Shown in pieces: positions 54,166-64,000 of a stretch of 64,000 bases of DNA (within the stretch, counting starts at the first letter, position 1; every line of letters starts with the position of its first letter). Position numbers and translations under genes: made by a program. The notes under the pieces were generated by a model that ran no database searches, was not told the origin of the DNA, and was given only the letters and a program-made list of their open reading frames with translations. The stretch is from Histoplasma ohiense (lineage: Eukaryota; Ascomycota; Eurotiomycetes; Onygenales; Ajellomycetaceae). The stretch is from NCBI GenBank assembly GCA_017607445.1, contig JAEVHH010000002.1:7222001-7286000 (forward strand), given 5' to 3'.

Positions 54166-56618
54166 CCTGTCGATGAGAAGAATATGGGGAATGAGAAAAA
54201 GCAGAGGAGAAGGGGGAGAGATCGAGATGATATTTTAGGATGCGGAGTCAGTCACGTTTTTGAGTTAGGAAGCCTCGTCATATGCGGGAGAGCAGGGGTA
54301 GAAAGTGAGCGGGTGGTCGATTAGCATCTTCATCCAACTCCAGTCCACCGCATCCGAGCAGGTGATATGGATGGGCCATATATGTGTGTGATTTTGGGAG
54401 ATGAATGAATGTGATGCTTCTCAAGTTAGCAGGGTATGCATGGTGAGCCATTAGCAGGGTACAACCCTCCAGCATGTTCCCTGAGGCAGCGTTCTAACTA
54501 GATAAAGGTCGCTCCCTTAGTGGCCTTGCATGGATGATCTGAGGGGAAGAGTTCATCTCCACCTGAGATTTCGCAAGAATACTCCGTACTCCTAGCAACG
54601 AAGTGCTTCCGGTTAGAATAGACTAAGGTGCCAAGCCCTTATGAATGCGACTTTGGCTTAATTCATTTCAATTGGATTTCTCAGCGCTTCGGGAACTTTT
54701 CATGACAAGCCAGGATTCATCAAGGATCCACCTGGCTGTTTATGTTCAACCCTTGGTAGAGCAAAGGGACGAGTAGCACCAGATCGAAAAAACCACTTTC
54801 CATGCATGCAGAAATATGATCATTTGGGTCCTTGGTAACGCAGTAGTGTTGTGAGGAAACGCCCCGTCAAGACAGGTGGCTTGTCTGTGACTGTCCATCC
54901 ATGGGGGCGAGAGGGGAAAGCCAACCCTGGTTATTCTAGCGCGTTGCTAGAAGGAGGTCCAACTTTGGGAGAAGCGGGTTCGAAGTCACTGAAGTGCCTT
55001 TCGTTCTCCAAAAAATGATCAGCGTGAATACTCGCCGGCCCGTTGCTGAAACTTGAAAAAGGGCGGCCAGGATCTGTCGGAAAACATGAATCAATAGACC
55101 ACGCCCCGTGACGCTAGTATCCGGTTTATCCACGGCCAACAACTCAAGTGAGTTAGTGGCAATGATCGGTATGTAAGTCATCATCAGTTGGTTCTGGGCG
55201 AGAGCTGCGTCCACAGGCTGTCCTCTGGGAAGAACATAATACAGAGAAGAAAAAGAAAGAAAGAAAGAAAAGCCATTGGCGGCGATAGAAAAAAATTTTC
55301 GTTACTTTTTGTCATCACAGCGATCACTCAAGGGCAAGGCGTTGTAGAAATTGTGAAAGGGCGGATTTCGCGCCGACAATCCAAGGGAACTCAAAATCTG
55401 AGTTCCGCAGAATTCTTCTTCCGTTGTTTAACGGTAATAAGCTTGTTGGTCAGCAGCATTTTGCTGGAGCCAGCTCGCTGAAAATGGGCGCCGATAAACA
55501 AAATACTTTGGAAGAAGCGTGGTTGATCAGTAATAATAACAACAACCAATAATCGCAGCGGATGCGATTTGAAATAATAACCCATTTCAATGCCCACGTT
55601 GCCGTGGCAAGCATCACACACCATGCCGGGATTAGGCCCCTCAGGATTCCAAAAAAAAAAAAAAAAACCTAGGTTCCTGCAAATAGTGGACGGCTCCATC
55701 AGAGACCAGGGGCACAAAAAATCCACCGGCCCCAGCAATCGCCGCTTGGCGCGAAGAACTTTGGGCGACTCCCCTTAAAATCCATGAGAACGAATAAATG
55801 GGGGATAGCCCTAGTCGCCGTGGGCGGTCATACCATCTGAGTCTAGATGGAGCACCAGTTGCGCCATCGCGCTAATAAAACAGCACTGGCACGGGTTTCA
55901 CCACCGCTTGGGCGAGCTTTGAGCACTCGCCTCAATATATCATATCTGGAATCTGTACGGAGTGCTCCGTAAGCTGGACCAGCTTCCGCGAGTCATCCAT
56001 AGAATGACTGTGGCGTGGAAATAAGTTGCCGGCATATAATTTAAGTTCACGGGGGAAGATCTTGATCCCGCATCCTTCAACAGGCCCGAAGCTTGGACTC
56101 TCTCGGGACGAAATGTGAAAGTGGGTGCACAGATTCCCTTGGCGCAACCTGGGATCGTACAACCCTCCTCATCCTCACCTGCGTGCTTCTGAACACGGAA
56201 TGACCAAGTGTGTTCGTTCCTCTCGCCGCGGATCAGCTGGATATCAGACTGCGACTTCACAGAGAGTCGATGCCAAGACCCGCCTGCCGATTGCGGCAAG
56301 ATGGGGCTCAACAAGATCACATGTGGAGCGACGAAAGGATGTCGATGCTTGTCATCATCAACATCGTCAACATCGTCAACATCGTCACGTCTGCTGTCGA
56401 GTCTGTCATGAGAAACAGCCAGACCCGTGGGAATCGCGGACTGCATCCTGACCGCTGGGCTGGATCACATGTTGCGTTCAGCTAATTGGTTACCACGTAC
56501 CAGCCTTCTGGTCGCTTTTAAAAATAAACCGCTTTCCATTGTTTGGTCGATGGACCTCGTCGCGGAAAGCCCAGCGCCTCGGACAAGAACACGACCTACG
56601 TACACATAACACTCCGCC
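54166..56618. other. 2.45-kb intergenic region, no supported gene
   Basis: Divergent upstream region of the RGS gene (-) and lipase gene (+). It has TACTCCGTAC at 54580-54589, a near-palindromic double element at 55956-55971 and a 9-bp tandem (ACATCGTCA x3, about 56361-56387). A minus-strand open frame of 168 codons (55940-56446) has no recognisable features. Confidence 0.4.
56361..56387. repeat. 9-bp tandem repeat ACATCGTCA x3
   Basis: Three exact tandem copies, read directly, about 230 bp upstream of the lipase ATG. Confidence 0.9.
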
Positions 56619-59600
56619 ATGCCTGGAGTTGACTCCGATGACAGGGAGGACGGGGACTGGGCAGTTGGTGAAAATATTCCCTTGTCATCCGGCAGAACTC
56701 TTCTCCCCCGCCCGGTGGCTTCCCTCGTGTCGCTGTTTGCCCAGTCGACGTCATTATCTCTACGTGTTGGGACATTCCTAGGCGGATTTGCTCTCGACAG
56801 TGCGAGGACTACCACTCTCACAGGTCTGGAACTGAGCAGAGCTGTTGTTGAGAGTATCCTGGTAAAGGCTGGCAAGGATGTGGCCCTGCAAGGTACCGAG
56901 TATGGGAGGATGCAGGCCGAATCGCTGCTGGAGCGCAGTGTATGTCGAATCATTTTTTGCGTCTCTGGTTGTTTATTTTGATTTTTATACTTTGAGGAAA
57001 TTCAGTTCCCATAGAATATTGAGTGAAGTTGACATATTTTGAAGCTGGCAACCTTACATTCCACGATAACCTCCGCCTCGTTCTTTGCTTCTGCCGGTTT
57101 TCACCTTTCCTCGATGACGTTAAGTTCTTTTTCCGTGTTCTCCCAGAACCTCCTCTCCACACTGGATGCTATCCTCGGATCTTCTGAATCGTCCCGTGCT
57201 ATCGCCGCTATTATCACGCTTATTATAAGAGAATACCGCAGCGAAGCGAACAAGTATGGCGGGCAGAAAGCAAGCGTAGCTGATCTGTTGGTGGGATCCA
57301 CCGGTTTTGCCTTGCTGCAACGGTGGGGTCGAAGAGCAACAGAGAGAGAAATACGAGAAAAAGGCAAGGAAGAGACCGTTTGGGATGTGGTAATCCTCGA
57401 CAACGGATTGAGGGCGGATGTTGTGGGAACCCAACAAACCGAATATCCAGAGGATATTGAAACCAGACCCGCGCATGCCTCTTCCCGGGCGTCGTCTTTT
57501 ATATATCCAGATGAGTCTGACGGTACTGATATCTTAAGATCGATGGAACATGACACATCTGGACGGAACACTCTGGGCACTCTCTTGCCCCATGTTTCTC
57601 TCCCCGCTGATCACCAGTATGAGCTTTCTGATGAAGAGATCCGAGTATATATCATGAACCAGTTACCAGATGGCACCAGAGCTTCAATAAGGACTGACAC
57701 CGTCACATCCAGAACTATAACAGTTGACTTCTATGACAACGACGTTGTGGATCTGTCTCCGCCGCCTGGGGCTAAAATGATAGTGGAAAGCTTTCACCAC
57801 CTTCAGGATGCGGATTCAAGCGATGCTTCAAGGGGTTTTGTAAGCCATCCGCCGAAGCATACTGTTGTATTTCGAACTTCTTCAAACCATTCTGAAAGTG
57901 CGGAGCTACGCAAACAAGAGTTCATCAATGTACTATCCACTGTCGATTGCAATTCAGTCTCCTTGCCTCGTTCTTCAGACAAGCAAAAATCGATAAGCGA
58001 TGTAATACCGGCCTCGGACCCATCTGCTATTAATACGGGGACCATGCAGGATTCCTACCCGGGAAATACCAATAACCCTTCGTTCGCACATGGCCCAGGT
58101 CTACAACCATCGATAACTGATTCAGGATCGCAGAAAGGTACTCTTAGAAAAAGATCCCTCTCCAAATTCTCCCACAAAGTCATATCTAACATAGAGATAA
58201 AGTAACCCACAAAGAACCACCTTTGAAGAAGATGTTTACAGGCATAGCCAACACAGCCCTACCGTCTTCACAAGACAAAGACGTGAACAAATCCGACAAA
58301 GAAAATATCTCCTCTCGAATCGTTTTGAAAAATTCTTCACTAAAGAAACCTGTTGGTAAATCGAATAGTAGCGAAAATACACTGCCCACTCCACCAAAAG
58401 CAAAACGCTTAGGTTTTACTGACAAAACTTTGCCCCGGCTACCATCAAGACGCGAGCCTCCAAGCCAGAAGCGAACCTACAGTAGTAATTCAGTCAATTC
58501 GCATTCGAACGGTATTCAAACGAAATCTCCTTCGAAATCAAGTTATATCTCTGTTCAAGGGAAAAGAGTCGAGTCATATACCGCCCAAACCGACGCATAC
58601 TCCCTTTGTTCTAGGCAATCCTGTCCCAGTTCTCCTGTAAAATCAAGAAATCATGTCCGTAGCAGCAGCGCGCTCTCCAGGACTACGTCCGAGAAAGACC
58701 TGTCTATTCTCGTTAACGACGATGATAGCCTGCGGACTCTGGCATCGCATCGAAGAGGATCCCTTAAATCACTTGCACCTAGCACCTACTCCATTGCCGA
58801 TGCGGGATCTGAAACTTCCTTAGTTCTTGCCACACGACCTGCAAAGAGTGTGTACGAAGACCAAGCTACGATTTTAGCCCTCCAACGCGATGGCCGGGTT
58901 CCAGGAATGTTTCCCGATGACCACATTGTGAAAAACATACAGAGATTTTCCCGTTTCTCGTCGGCATCGTACGGTTCCAATTTCCTCCGTGTAATGGGTA
59001 TTGGGAACCTCAAACAGACGCGGCAGAAGGATGAATATATCAGCGATGATCATCACGAACACTGCTCATTTTCCAACTATACTGGGCTTCCAGCATCAAC
59101 TATCCTTCTTTCATCATTTGTCGACCCTGCAGGAGGGTCGAATGCAGCTGGAGAAACCGCTGAAGGATTCCCTTTGGTGCATTATCTGTCCCTGGACCAC
59201 GCCTCCAAAGCTGTTGTTTTGACGCTTAGAGGCACGTGGGGATTTGAAGATATCTTGACGGATATGACCTGCGATTATGATGATCTCTATTGGTTGGGAA
59301 GGACATGGCAGGTCCACAAGGGGATGCATGCATCAGCGAGGCGGCTCCTTGAAGGAGGTGGTGGGCGCGTTATGGCGACAATCAGAGCTGCGCTGGAAGA
59401 GTTTCCAGAATACGGAGTCATTTTCTGTGGCCACTCTTTAGGTGGTGGTGTCGCTTCGCTTCTAGCAACTATGATCTCGAAACCACTGGATACAGACAAG
59501 TCGGGTCCTTCGTTCGTAACGGCATCCAAACCCTCATCCGGGATGACCCTACTTCCATCGCCTCAAGCGGGATACAACGAGCGAAAAACTGGTCAACTTT

Positions 59601-60226
59601 TCCTCCCCTCCGGACGACCAATACATGTCTACGCCTTTGGTCCGCCTGCAGTAATGAGTCCCGCACTCCGACTTGCTACAAGAGGCCTAATCACAACCGT
59701 CGTCAACGGCCAAGATATCGTTCCCACCTTATCCCTCGGAATTCTCCTCGATTTTCACGCCGTCGCTATGGCCTTCAAAAGTGATATGTCCGATGCCAAA
59801 GCGCATGTCCGCTCACGTGTCTGGGAAAGCATTACCGCCACAGTCGTGAACAAATTCTACATAAATAGACCCCCGCTCCTCGTCCACGCGGGTGACAGAG
59901 CTGGTGAAGATTCCTGGGCGTGGACTACGCTGAAATCGCTACGTGAGAACTTAGTAGCACCCAAGCTACTCCCGCCTGGCGAAGTGTTTGTCGTGGAGAC
60001 GATGCGTGTTTTGCATCGTGATGCATTCACATTCGACTCCTTCAGTGGTGCTGATGGATCAGCGCGCCTAGGTCGACCTGCAACCCGTGTGCAGCTTAAA
60101 TTCATCCGGGATGTAGAAACGCGGTTCGGCGAGGTCAGATTCGGGTCTGGGATGTTGGGTGATCACAGTCCTGCCAGGTACGAGGCCAGTCTGGCCGTGT
60201 TGGCAAGGGGGGTTCTGGAGGACTGA
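56619..60226 (+). CDS. large class 3 lipase, sn1-diacylglycerol-lipase-like
   Basis: Three exons: 56619-56939, 57045-58137 and 58197-60226; introns of 105 and 59 bp, the second with a CTAAC branch site. The product is 1147 residues. The two halves look like separate ORFs because retention of the 59-bp intron brings in a TAA at 58203. The N-terminal third has conserved hydrophobic helices (SASFFASAGFHLSSMTLSS, STLDAILGSSESSRAIAAIITLI). The middle is Ser-rich and disordered. The catalytic part contains AVVLTLRGTWGFEDILTDMTCDYDDL, the nucleophile elbow GHSLGGG (Ser885) and HVYAFGPPAVMS. This layout resembles fungal intracellular class 3 lipases related to sn1-specific diacylglycerol lipases rather than secreted lipases; no signal peptide is present. 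The likely substrate is diacylglycerol or a related glycerolipid at an internal membrane. Confidence 0.87.
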
Positions 60227-60889
60227 CTTTGGTCGTTTTATCTTTTCATTTGTTCGTTTTGTGGGTTTTGTTCCATTTGGGGTTTTAACTCCTCTGGCAT
60301 TTTTAATTCGTAAGTACATTTGCATCATTTCCTTTGGTTGCATTATGATTTTGGTAACTATATTGGGTTGGATTAAACGGATGGACGGCTTTGTGAATGA
60401 ATGAATGCATCATGTTGTTGGTGTTTTGCTTCTATTCCTCCTTACATGGACATATATTGTTATGACTGCCTTCTCTTCATTCCGTTTCATTACTACCTTT
60501 TTGTTCCGGCTTCCCTTTCAACAGTTTATATAGGTATACCCAGGATAAACATAGATTTTATAGCCATAATTAACTAGTAATAACCCCTCAAGGAAAACTA
60601 AATTTTCAGCATTTCGGAATACATCACTTTTGATTTTTTCATGTTCTCTTTCCGCGCAACACGCGGCATCAATTACCCCGTTTCAAAAAAGCTCCTGTCC
60701 TTCCCAACAATTTTGTTCAAGAACTGTTGCCATATTGAGAAATCACGTTGCCCCGGACGGACCTCTTCTGAGATTTGAACTCCATCTGTAATTACGACGC
60801 AATGACGCGACCTGTGTCGAAATGCTGAGATAGGAGGTTCCTGATCGAACAAACAATGAATGAGTGAATACGGAGCGGAAAAAAAAAAA

Positions 60890-60921
<32 letters not shown>

Positions 60922-61089
60922 AAAAAGAAAGAAGAAAAAGGGAAGTTTACCAGTTTCTATATAGAATGTTTGCTTTCGTTCACCCTCCTACTTCCTCGAA
61001 CAGGTCAAATCATATGTCCAAGCTTTGAGCGTACTCAGGAAGCTCCAAAGAGAACAACACCCGTCACACGCACCCTGCCAAAGTACAAA
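60227..61089. other. lipase 3' flank with (GAAA)n
   Basis: AT-rich 3' flank of the lipase gene, ending in a GAAA microsatellite at about 60879-60930. No gene seen. Confidence 0.5.
60879..60930. repeat. (GAAA)n microsatellite
   Basis: A-run followed by about ten GAAA units, read directly. Confidence 0.92.
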
Positions 61090-61301
61090 TTACCGTCCCC
61101 CAGCCATCCAAAGCCCGCTCCACGCAGCGATTAGAAAGCCCATAGATGCGCGGAAAGCTGCCTTTGCCGGCATCCCTTCACGACAACACACGTAGCCACC
61201 AACTGAACCCAGATACGAGATGAGGACTTAGTATTAGTATTGAAGAATGGCAACACGCCGCCGAAGGTGGTGGCTGCAGCGACCAGGAAGGCGAGAATAT
61301 G
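61090..61301 (-). other. possible small hydrophobic coding exon(s), unresolved
   Basis: After a plausible acceptor (CCCTTTAG at 61302-61309) the minus strand reads HILAFLVAAATTFGGVLPFFNTNTK with C-rich third positions. A second frame, ending at TAA 61090, reads GMPAKAAFRASMGFLIAAWSGLWMAGGR. Both look like membrane segments of a small protein, but no start-containing exon and no clean splice joining the two frames was found. It could be a small mitochondrial or ER membrane protein, or chance. No ATG-initiated model is proposed. Confidence 0.25.
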
Positions 61302-61856
61302 CTAAAGGGTAAAGTGGGAAAGCATTTGATCAGCAACCACTATGTCGTCACTAGGCCCTATCCATAAAACAAAAGACACGAGCAACATATATCATCCATG
61401 TAGCTACCATTTCGTTCCGATCCCACACACGACAAATAAATGTTAATTGAACTCGAGACAGTTGGGCAAGTGTCAGTCAACACTTTAAGATCGGGAAGAG
61501 AATTTAAGGAGCCCAACGTCAGCATATGCCGTACGATAGAAGATTATCCGTAGTTCCGATATTTAAGTGCTTGTTCAAACTGTCCTTCCGCTGTGTGCGC
61601 TCGACTGCGACTGCGATTGTAACGATGTAACTCAGCTTAGGAGCGAGGTCTGATCACATCCTTCCACAAGCACCGTAAGCACCACGCTCGTTCTCCCGGC
61701 GATCCGCACACGGGCCGAATCTGAATATGAAGGGGTAAAATGTGAGTATGGATGTTTTCGTCAACTATTCCCCTGCACTTCCACGAACGCATCCCCTAGG
61801 TGCTGGCTGCGTGTTAACTAACTAGCCCAAAGGTCTAACACCTTCAGCTCCAATTT
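61302..61856. other. intergenic, no gene resolved
   Basis: Sequence between the small coiled-coil gene and the possible hydrophobic exons. It may hold the missing 5' exon of the latter, but none could be identified. Confidence 0.35.
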
Positions 61857-62232
61857 TCACCGCGGCCTCCCACTGTCACCAATATTCTCATTCCTGCGCC
61901 TGTTCTCCTGTCTTGTTCGCAGGTCATTTATTTGCTTTTCTAACGAAGTTCGTCGTCTAACGAGAACCTCCCTGGCTGCTTCGAGGGCGTGAATTTTCTC
62001 CGCGGTAGTAGCGGATCGTTGTCTCTCAGCTTCCTAGACAAATTGGGAGAGGATTTTTAGGGGCGCTCTGCAGTTAAGATTATTGGGAAGAAGGGAATCG
62101 AGAATGTACCTTCTTTACATCCTGGTCCATCTTCAATCCCGCTCCGTAGAGTGAGCCCATAATCGTGCATATTGTGACACCAGTTGTAAGGATGATCCGT
62201 CGTGCTTTGGGAGAAAGGGCTGCTGTTGACAT
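61857..62232 (-). CDS. 99-residue single-pass membrane / coiled-coil protein, unknown function
   Basis: Two exons, 62232-62110 and 62033-61857, with a 76-bp intron (GTACAT donor, GTCTAG acceptor); both exons are whole codons (41 and 58 plus stop). The protein begins with a short basic stretch (SPKARR). One hydrophobic segment follows (about 13-33, containing ILTTGVTICTIMGSLYGAG), and then a highly charged predicted coiled coil (about 40-90, EAERQRSATTAEKIHALEAAREVLV and onward). Small basic-TM-coil proteins like this are often mitochondrial inner-membrane assembly factors of the Pet117 sort, but I do not see the Pet117 signature and make no assignment. It is divergent from SHB17 across a 540-bp gap. 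Confidence 0.65.
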
Positions 62233-62772
62233 TTGCGATTGACGGATGTGAGAGGGTTTCCCACGGAGAAAAGGCCAGGCAGGTAATACGCAATTGAGTA
62301 TGTAGTGGAATCGCAGTTTTTTTGAAGCTCCAGATAGTTTATATATCGTGCAATGTTTGCATTGTTTGCATCATTGGGCAAAACTAACTGGATACAGATT
62401 CCTCCTTGATAGCCTGATCAATACTATCTAGGATTCTCTCCTCGAAGTGAAATGCTGTAAAGGAATAGATATCTACGTATTGAATCGGTATCGCTGATGC
62501 AGCTCCATCCACTTCCCTCCTATCCAACCGTTTGTAAACGCGCCACGCCTGCCGAACCCTTAATAATCCGGAGCTAGATAGTCTCGTAAGCAGGCCTTTT
62601 ATCTGGAAGGATCAGCCCCGCCCGACCAACTCCCGTATTTAAGAGCAGGTGGAGTTCTAAATGTATCCATATCCTTTCAAGAAAGGCTAATTGTACTGTA
62701 CAATATCGGTTGAAATTCCCATTCTATTACTCATTATTCTTTATATACACACACGTACGAACCACACAGAAG
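62233..62772. other. divergent promoter region of the 99-residue gene and SHB17
   Basis: 540 bp between divergent starts, with a CT/TA-rich leader before the SHB17 ATG. No other feature seen. Confidence 0.45.
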
Positions 62773-63860
62773 ATGCCCTCCAACCCGCGCTGCTTCATCG
62801 TCCGTCACGGCGAGACTGAATGGTCGCTGAATGGAAAACATACAGGCACTACAGACCTGCCTTTGACAGAGGACGGAGAGAAACGAGTGAAAACTACTGG
62901 CAAAGCACTTGTAGGACATGATCGATTGATAGTCCCCGAAAACCTGGCGCACATGTAAGTCAAAGCTTGGGAGCTTTTCTGAGATTTTGCCGAATTGCCA
63001 TCGCTTGCCTCCTGACTTACTGCCCCGATTTTTGCAATTGCGGTTTTGTCCCCTTCAAGATATGTCTCCCCTCGTCGCAGAGCGCAGAGAACCCTCGAAT
63101 TGCTCGAGATCGGATGCAAAGAACGACTGCCCTGGTTAGACAAAAGGCAGAACACACCTTTACGTACAGAAGCACATGTGGAAATCACCGACGCTATTCG
63201 TGAATGGGATTATGGGGATTATGAAGGGATGACGAGTGCGGAGATCCGAGAGCTGCGTGCTAATAACGGAGAGGGGCCGTGGGATATTTGGCGTCACGGA
63301 TGTCCTGGCGGAGAGTAAGTTTATGCCCTCCACCATAGACCGTGGCCGGGATTACCGCATATTTCGCGAGCCACAAATCACAGATGCTGGATGTATAAAT
63401 GGCGGGCACTGACAACACTCCCCCGCCTTCTTTTTGTTATTGCAAAAACCGCAGATCGCCAGATGATGTCATCCGACGCCTAGACGCGCTCGTTACCGAA
63501 ATCAGATCAAAATATCACAGCAAAGCTATGTCCGAGTCGGCGGACGAGCCTTTGAATGGTGATGTTCTAATGGTGGCCCACGGTCACATTTTGCGAGCGT
63601 TTGCCATGCGCTGGATTGGGAAACCGCTTACAGATACGGCATTCATTCTGGAGGCTGGAGGTGTGGGAACGCTGAGGTATATCTCGTGTCTCCGATGAAA
63701 GGTGAAGCCTGGGTAGATCGAGAAAAAAATAGAAAGCTCTCCTTTTCGTTTTTGTTGGCCGGAATAGCTGACACGATCAATCGTTTTTCCTAGTTACGAA
63801 CATCACAACATTGACGAGCCGGCCATTATTCTTGGGGGAGCATTTGTTGTTGGCGACTAA
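62773..63860 (+). CDS. SHB17: sedoheptulose-1,7-bisphosphatase, Shb17-type histidine phosphatase
   Basis: Four exons: 62773-62954, 63060-63314, 63455-63676 and 63794-63860; introns of 105, 140 and 117 bp; 241 residues. The chain has the phosphohistidine motif RHGETEW (His12), GKHTGTTDLPLT, YVSPRRRAQRTLELL across the first junction, REWDYGDYEGM, and PWDIWRHGCPGGE. The second catalytic histidine is in MVAHGHILRAFA. A final exon gives LSYEHHNIDEPAIILGGAFVV, which the bare open frame misses. These blocks match yeast Shb17, which hydrolyses sedoheptulose-1,7-bisphosphate (and related sugar bisphosphates) in riboneogenesis, making ribose phosphate without oxidative NADPH production. It is somewhat shorter than the yeast protein (271) because loops are reduced. 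The gene is complete within the window. Confidence 0.9.
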
Positions 63861-64000
63861 CAGGTTTGTCGTTAGAGTGGGGTGAGCGAGGTGTCGTGGT
63901 GGATTGGTCGTTTGTTCCTGTTTCCCTCTTATTTTTTTCCCCCACCGTAGCGATCGATATCCCTGGCGATGGATGAGACCCAATTTTCTCTAAATAGCCC

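Noticed and set aside
54955..54985. GGGTTCGAAG resembling a tRNA T-arm
   Set aside because: No matching acceptor, D-arm or anticodon arm could be folded around it.
55940..56446. Minus-strand 168-codon frame with an Asp-Asp-Val repeat
   Set aside because: The repeat is the ACATCGTCA tandem; the rest shows no domain, and the region is the promoter of the lipase gene. Not excluded, but unsupported.
56465..56953. Minus-strand 162-codon frame over the first lipase exon
   Set aside because: The plus-strand exon splices cleanly into a conserved lipase N-terminus, so this is a shadow.
58203..58222. Two separate lipase-region genes divided by a stop at 58203
   Set aside because: A 59-bp intron (58138-58196) with a CTAAC branch removes the stop and joins the frames, giving a normal-length class 3 lipase.

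Overview
The window looks like nuclear DNA of a filamentous ascomycete. Genes carry short introns (mostly 50-140 bp) with GTAAGT-type donors and CTAAC-type branch points. Several products (Pfa4, Efm4, Smc5, Shb17, the lipase) resemble Pezizomycotina proteins, and the gaps between genes are AT-richer and full of homopolymers and microsatellites. From protein flavour and the long gene-poor gaps I infer Eurotiomycetes, perhaps Onygenales; this is an inference, not a demonstrated placement.

Layout. 0-9.2 kb: a CobW/P47K GTPase, a small SET-domain protein and a MutL-family (MLH2/PMS1-type) repair protein, all on the minus strand; the last is divergent from the DHHC palmitoyltransferase PFA4. 9.2-11.9 kb: no gene seen. 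11.9-19.7 kb: an epoxide-hydrolase-like alpha/beta hydrolase, a convergent pair of predicted eEF1A methyltransferases (EFM7-like and EFM4), and a DmpA-type P1 peptidase. 21.3-24.0 kb: a MAP-kinase-phosphatase-like dual-specificity phosphatase, followed by about 8.7 kb without a recognisable gene. 32.7-39.9 kb: a long disordered serine/threonine-rich protein, a glutamate-1-semialdehyde-aminomutase-like aminotransferase, a three-exon pterin-4a-carbinolamine dehydratase rebuilt here from splice signals, and an intron-containing tRNA-Asp(GTC). 42.4-49.0 kb: TRM44 (+) and SMC5 (-), tail to tail. 49.5-50.5 kb: a decayed copy of a repeated fungal gene family. 52.4-54.2 kb: an RGS-domain membrane protein. 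56.6-60.2 kb: a large class 3 lipase. 61.8-63.9 kb: a 99-residue membrane/coiled-coil protein and the sugar bisphosphatase SHB17.

There is no operon logic. The genes are housekeeping and signalling functions: DNA repair (MLH2-like, SMC5), tRNA and eEF1A modification (TRM44, EFM4, EFM7-like), lipid and protein acylation (lipase, PFA4) and signalling (RGS, phosphatase). I do not see a secondary-metabolite cluster, an intact transposon, a CRISPR array or a clearly new multi-gene system. The best leads are the eEF1A methyltransferase pair, an unresolved reading frame in SMC5, a recurrent intergenic TACTCCGTA motif, and small spliced genes that simple ORF calling misses. Exon boundaries were placed by eye; in every multi-exon model the exon lengths sum to a whole number of codons.
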